Shown here: one piece after another, positions 60,452-64,000 of the stretch
Numbering within the stretch: position 1 is the first letter of the stretch
Layout: each line of letters starts with the position of its first letter
DNA from: Mesorhizobium sp. AR07
GTDB lineage: Bacteria; Pseudomonadota; Alphaproteobacteria; Rhizobiales; Rhizobiaceae
Reading direction: 5' to 3'
Assembly: GCF_024746815.1 (NCBI RefSeq)
Contig: NZ_CP080525.1
Location: 3,590,501 to 3,654,500 of the forward strand
Length of the DNA stretch: 64,000 bases
Notes under the pieces: generated by a model
Database searches by the model: none
The model's input: the letters and a program-made list of their open reading frames with translations, nothing else
Told to the model about the DNA's origin: nothing
Made by a program: the position numbers and the translations under genes

Positions 60452-60508
60452 CCGTCTGACAAATTCCTAATCTGTAGGTCACAGGTTCGATTCCTGTCGG
60501 GATCACCA
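60452..60508 (+). other. tRNA-Arg(CCT) 3' fragment, probable att site
   Basis: The sequence TTCCTAATCTGTAGGTC, then the T arm ACAGGTTCGATTCCTGT and CGGGATCACCA, is the 3' part of tRNA-Arg(CCT) including the CCA end. No matching 5' half (which should begin GATCCCG) lies upstream. It thus looks like the attachment-site copy left at the right end of an integrated island; the integrase is adjacent on the left. Confidence 0.65.
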
Positions 60509-60620
60509 TGCTTTTCAAGCATTTGGCGAAGAACCGCCGTACTTTCTTGCGAAATCAGGTCGTCGGAGAGGACGAAAACATTCCACCTCGCGCGCATTTG
60601 ATAACTGTCGGGCCTCGGAG

Positions 60621-61235
60621 GTGAGAGAGAATCCTCACCTGCGCTGGCATTTCGGCATTCGTCTGCTGCATTGGCTGACCGTGATCGCGCTCGTGGCGCA
60701 ACTAGCCATTGCCTTCGGACCGATGAACGAGCCGGGGATGGCGGCGATGAACTGGCTGCCGCTCCATATGTCGGTCGGCGTGACGATCCTTGCCATCATC
60801 GTCCTCAGGCTTTGCTGGCGCAGCTTCACCCAGCCCCCTGCTAGGCACACCTCACGGTTCGTGCGATTTGCGACCGCATTCTTCCACATGTTTCTCTACG
60901 TTATTATTCTTGCCGTCCTGATAACGGGATGGCTGGGCTACCGGCCAATGCCTTTCATGCCTCCCGCACGGTTTTTCGGAAACTTGCCTGTCCCGTTGGC
61001 GCCATCTGTCGACGCGCTGTCGGCAAGGGCTTTCGCGTTCGTCCATGCAAAGCTGGTCTGGATCATGCTTGGATTTGTCGGCGTTCACATCCTGGCTGCC
61101 CTTGTGCATGTCGTGCTGCTTCGCGATGGTGTCATGCGCAGCATGTTGTTTGGACGGGCGCACTTCGCTTCGCGGGAAGAGAACGCTCAGCTTGCGGTCG
61201 ACGATGAAGCCGGCAGCTCACGCAATCGCCCATAA
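60621..61235 (+). CDS. Cytochrome b561
   Basis: 204 residues from GTG 60621. Four membrane helices: LHWLTVIALVAQLAIAFG, LHMSVGVTILAIIVLRL, AFFHMFLYVIILAVLITGW, and FVHAKLVWIMLGFVGVHILA, with paired His for two heme b groups. Transfers electrons in the inner membrane. The next gene is convergent and overlaps it by 18 bases. Confidence 0.85.
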   Translation: MRENPHLRWHFGIRLLHWLTVIALVAQLAIAFGPMNEPGMAAMNWLPLHMSVGVTILAIIVLRLCWRSFTQPPARHTSRFVRFATAFFHMFLYVIILAVLITGWLGYRPMPFMPPARFFGNLPVPLAPSVDALSARAFAFVHAKLVWIMLGFVGVHILAALVHVVLLRDGVMRSMLFGRAHFASREENAQLAVDDEAGSSRNRP

Positions 61236-61670
61236 TCCTCCCGCAACGACGGCCGCGTATCGCGCCGCCTTGCCCAAGGCGACGAGAGTAACAAACACGC
61301 CGAGATTCATGCGTGCCGCGCCTGCCGCAATAGTGAAGGCATCTCCGACAACCGGCAGCCAGGCAAACAGCAGCGTCCATTCGCCAAAGCGTCGGAACGT
61401 CCGGCTTGCCTGCTCATAGCGCTCGGGACTTACAGGAAACCAGCGCCGGGTCCGGAGCGAATCGATGCCACGTCCCAGAATCCAGTTCACCACGGAGCCG
61501 AGCGTGTTGCCGATCGTGGCGACTGCCAGAAGCAATGCTGGATCACCCCGACCCAAGACGATGAGGCCGGCGAGCACCACCTCCGATGAGACCGGCAAGA
61601 TGGTCGCGGCGAGGAACGCGCTGATGAACAGCGCGCCGTAGAGCGTCGCCACGTCGACAATACCCATCAT
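61218..61670 (-). CDS. YqaA/DedA-type membrane protein
   Basis: 150 residues from ATG 61670 (GIVDVATLYGALFISAFLAA): membrane helices with TILPVSSEVVLAGLIVLG, GNTLGSVVNWILGRG and the FAWLPVVGDAFTIAAGA motif of the SNARE-associated/DedA-like family. Small version of the family; probable membrane-lipid or ion transport role, not established. Confidence 0.8.
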   Translation of the reverse strand: MMGIVDVATLYGALFISAFLAATILPVSSEVVLAGLIVLGRGDPALLLAVATIGNTLGSVVNWILGRGIDSLRTRRWFPVSPERYEQASRTFRRFGEWTLLFAWLPVVGDAFTIAAGAARMNLGVFVTLVALGKAARYAAVVAGGLWAIA

Positions 61671-61829
61671 GCGGAGCAGCTCGTGCTTCAGGATGTGGCA
61701 ATGTTCGAGGTAAGTCCGATCGACAACAAGGCGAGGTGGCGCCCGGGCATGCCTGTCATTGCTCGCACTGAATATCTGCCAGGGGCGCCGACCATCAGCG
61801 ACCTACGCGAACTGCCGCCCTCAGCCGCC

Positions 61830-62183
61830 TCAGCCGACCCTGACGACAAAATGCTTCGTCACCGGCTCGATGATCTTCCAGGTTCCCTTGAAATCGGCTT
61901 CCACCACGAAGGCATCGCCGGGGCCGACCTCGACCGGTGCGCCGCCGTCGGGGGTGATGATGATGCGGCCGGCGATCATGTGCACGAACTCGTAGTCGGT
62001 GTAGGTCGCGTGATAGGTGCCGGGCGTCGCCCGCCATGTCCCCGACATCACCTTGCCGTCCTCGGTCGTGTGCTGAACGGCGGTCTGCATGGTCGGCTTG
62101 CCCTCAACCACGACCCAGCCGGCCAGATCGCCGGCCTCCGCGTTTTCGACGGCGCCGAATTTGAGGATTGTCTTGTTTGTCAT
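61830..62183 (-). CDS. Cupin-domain protein (DUF861/EutQ-like)
   Basis: 117 residues: AVQHTTEDGKVMSGTWRATP, GTYHATYTDYEFVHMIAGRI, VGPGDAFVVEADFKGTW. A single cupin_3 domain. Such small proteins are often sugar-binding or catabolic accessory proteins; it neighbours a SorC-type regulator, which could control it. No activity can be assigned. Confidence 0.8.
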   Translation of the reverse strand: MTNKTILKFGAVENAEAGDLAGWVVVEGKPTMQTAVQHTTEDGKVMSGTWRATPGTYHATYTDYEFVHMIAGRIIITPDGGAPVEVGPGDAFVVEADFKGTWKIIEPVTKHFVVRVG

Positions 62184-62276
62184 GGGCTCGGGCTCCGGGT
62201 GATGGTCGTCGGTGAGGCATCAGTTGCCTAGGTGATCAGATAGCGGATGCCCTTATGCCCGGCAACCGTCGCGGCC

Positions 62277-63299
62277 TCATGACGCTTGTGCCGCGTGCGC
62301 CTCGATCATGCGCCGCGCGCTTTCCTCGTCGGTGATCAGGATCGTCGGCGCGATCAGGGTCATGGCGCCGAGCAGCGCCTCGGTCTTTTCCGCACCGCCG
62401 GAGGTGAGGATGCGGATCGGCGCCTTGCGCAGACGGTCGACATCCACCGACATCACGTGGCTGTTGACGGGATGGTCGACCAGATCGCCATTGCGGTCGA
62501 AGAAATGGAAAAGGAGGTCGCCAACGGCGCCACGCGCAAGCAGCGCCTCACGATCCGCTTCCTTGAGAAAGCCGCCGCGAGAGAAGGTGGTGGCCGAGGC
62601 GATGCCGCCAACGCTCAGCAGAACGGCATCGAGCACGTTGGCCATTTCAAAAACCTCCTGCAGGCCGCAGCGCTCGACCAGCGCGATCTTGGTCTCGACG
62701 CTGTCGACGACGGCCGGCGTCGGGATCAGATAGCCGTCGCCCTGGAAGATTTGGGCGAAGCGCCAGGCGAACTCAGCCGGGTTGAATCGACGCACGACGC
62801 CGACGCCGCCCAGCAGCGAAATGACCTTGAAGTCGGTGAGCGACTTGGCGCTGATGAAGGGCAGGCTCGAGAACAGCGTCCTGCCCCAGCCGACGCCGAC
62901 GCGCATGCCGGATTTCATCGTGTCGGACAGGAAGCTGCCGGTCTTGGCGCTGATCGCCGGTATCGGGTCGGCATTGGGCGCGGAAAGCGGCGCCACCAGC
63001 GCCTGCTGCAGCCCGAAGGTCTTTTCCAGCGCGCGTTCCAGCCGCACGATTTCCGACAATTCGCTTTCGATGCTGATCTTCACCTCGTTGCGCGAACGGG
63101 CGTCGGCCAGCATGCGCACGATGGTGACGCGGCCGACGCCGAGCACATCGGCGATCTCGTTCTGCGTCATCTGCTCGACGAAATACATCCAGGCGGCGCG
63201 AATCCTGAGGCGATCCGTCCGGCTTTCGCCGGCGACCTGCTCGGTTGCCTCGGCTCCGCCTCGACCGTCGGCGGTTTCGCTCTGTCGTCGCCTGCCCAA
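62277..63299 (-). CDS. SorC/DeoR-type sugar-responsive regulator
   Basis: 340 residues from TTG 63299, preceded by GGAGGGATGAT; the longer reading to 63437 lacks support. Helix-turn-helix MTQNEIADVLGVGRVTIVR at about 55-75, then the sugar-phosphate binding fold (VGVGWGRTLFSSLPFI, VISLLGGVGVVRRFNPAEF, TSGGAEKTEALLGAMTL). Such regulators respond to phosphorylated sugars; the operon it controls is probably the divergent one starting at 63455. Confidence 0.85.
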   Translation of the reverse strand: MGRRRQSETADGRGGAEATEQVAGESRTDRLRIRAAWMYFVEQMTQNEIADVLGVGRVTIVRMLADARSRNEVKISIESELSEIVRLERALEKTFGLQQALVAPLSAPNADPIPAISAKTGSFLSDTMKSGMRVGVGWGRTLFSSLPFISAKSLTDFKVISLLGGVGVVRRFNPAEFAWRFAQIFQGDGYLIPTPAVVDSVETKIALVERCGLQEVFEMANVLDAVLLSVGGIASATTFSRGGFLKEADREALLARGAVGDLLFHFFDRNGDLVDHPVNSHVMSVDVDRLRKAPIRILTSGGAEKTEALLGAMTLIAPTILITDEESARRMIEAHAAQAS

Positions 63300-63454
63300 A
63301 TCATCCCTCCCCGCGGCGATGGACGAGCCGCCGTCGCCGATTCTGCCTGCTGGTCTAGTATCGCCTATTGATCTACCACTCGATAGGAACAATGTAGAGG
63401 TGGCGGCCGGGTCCCTGCTGGCGGCCGTCTGCAGCAATTTCGAGGCGATTGGCG

Positions 63455-64000
63455 ATGCTCCGACAAATCTCCGAAGACGTCCGCGTCAACCTGAAGGACC
63501 GGCTGCGGGAAGTCCGCGAAATCATCCGCCAGAGCCGCCATGACGGCAGCGGCGACGCCAGTGCCTTGCGCGAAGCAACCAGCCATCTGCCGCCGTTTCC
63601 GGGCAAGGGCATCGAAGGCCTGCTCAGCCATGCCGCAAGCGCTGTCGACGAGGCGCTGTCGATCGCCGAATCGTTTGTCCCGCACGAGCGCCCGATAAAG
63701 GTCGACGGAACGACCGTCAAAGGCCTTGGCACCTATTTCCCGGCCGGAAACGAGGAGCGCCAGCTGAGCGCGGAGCGCCTGTTCCGGCGCGACATGTATT
63801 ATCTCACCAAGGCGGTGCTTGCCGGCCTGGGCATCGACAATGCCCGCATCCACGAGGCCGATTTTGCCGCCGTCCATGCCACGATGCGCAAGCGGCACGG
63901 CGATCTGCTGGCCGCCTTGGCCGCGCCCGGCGCGGGACTGCAGGCGATCGCGTCCATTTGTTCGGCGCTGCTGGTCGAGTCCCTCGGCCAGCGTCCCGTC
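63455..64000 (+). CDS. Hypothetical protein, partial (3' end cut by window edge)
   Basis: 182 codons open to the window end, from ATG 63455 behind GAGGCG. Reads MLRQISEDVRVNLKDRLREV, then GKGIEGLLSHAASAVDEALS, TYFPAGNEERQLSAERLFRR and a helical segment. No domain recognised. Divergent from the SorC-type regulator with a 155-base gap, so likely its first target gene. Confidence 0.65.
   Translation, partial: MLRQISEDVRVNLKDRLREVREIIRQSRHDGSGDASALREATSHLPPFPGKGIEGLLSHAASAVDEALSIAESFVPHERPIKVDGTTVKGLGTYFPAGNEERQLSAERLFRRDMYYLTKAVLAGLGIDNARIHEADFAAVHATMRKRHGDLLAALAAPGAGLQAIASICSALLVESLGQRPV

Noticed and set aside
1..64000. CRISPR arrays, rRNA genes, intact tRNA genes, replication origin
   Set aside because: No regularly spaced repeats, no rRNA-like sequence and no tRNA with a complete cloverleaf were seen; only the two tRNA-Arg remnants near the integrase.

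Overview
The window looks like a rhizobial alphaproteobacterium (Mesorhizobium or a close relative). The supporting signs are HWE-family histidine kinases, DUF982, DUF3606 and DUF768 small proteins, promoters matching the EcfG/RpoE2 general-stress sigma consensus (GGAAC-N16-CGTT), a host-attachment protein, and high GC with many small stress-type genes. No rRNA or CRISPR array is visible. Names come from reading translations and motifs by eye; no database search was run.

Region 1 (1-38 kb) is a loose accessory zone. It holds two-component and chemotaxis-like signalling genes: an HWE kinase, a frameshifted receiver, and a CheB, CheB-CheR-PAS-HWE and receiver trio. It also holds an L,D-transpeptidase, an AI-2E family exporter with an unusual C-terminal domain, two transglutaminase-like proteins, a cupredoxin, a pyrophosphatase and many proteins under 120 residues. 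Several of these occur as internal paralogue pairs. It contains three complete insertion sequences (IS5, IS21, IS630) and a dense set of decayed genes (MocA-type dehydrogenase, recombinase, istA, iron permease, YihY, DUF4337, resolvase, DUF768, TetR, class III alcohol dehydrogenase). Several small genes, and one short intergenic unit that looks like a small RNA, carry EcfG-type promoters. A second small-RNA-like element is present twice with a compensatory base change. A 517-bp segment bounded by 27-bp inverted repeats carries a two-gene cassette.

Region 2 (38.1-58.4 kb) is a compact, high-GC catabolic block. Leftward are amidohydrolase, amidohydrolase, UbiD, UbiX, small membrane protein, and upstream of them an NCS2 purine-type permease, a three-subunit molybdenum hydroxylase and a CobW-type GTPase, the last four joined by 4-base overlaps. 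Rightward are a LysR regulator, a class II aldolase/decarboxylase (frameshifted), a cytosine-deaminase-like amidohydrolase, a complete BMP/nucleoside-type ABC importer and a second LysR regulator. The combination suggests uptake, hydroxylation, hydrolytic deamination or ring opening, and decarboxylation of an N-heteroaromatic (purine- or azaarene-like) compound. The substrate is not known from sequence.

Region 3 (58.4-60.5 kb) is a junction. It has a transposase remnant, a decayed tRNA-Arg, a tyrosine integrase and, abutting it, the 3' part of a tRNA-Arg(CCT) that probably marks the right att site of an integrated island lying to the left.

Region 4 (60.5-64 kb) looks like chromosomal backbone: cytochrome b561, a YqaA/DedA-type membrane protein, a cupin, a SorC-type sugar-responsive regulator and a partial gene of unknown function.
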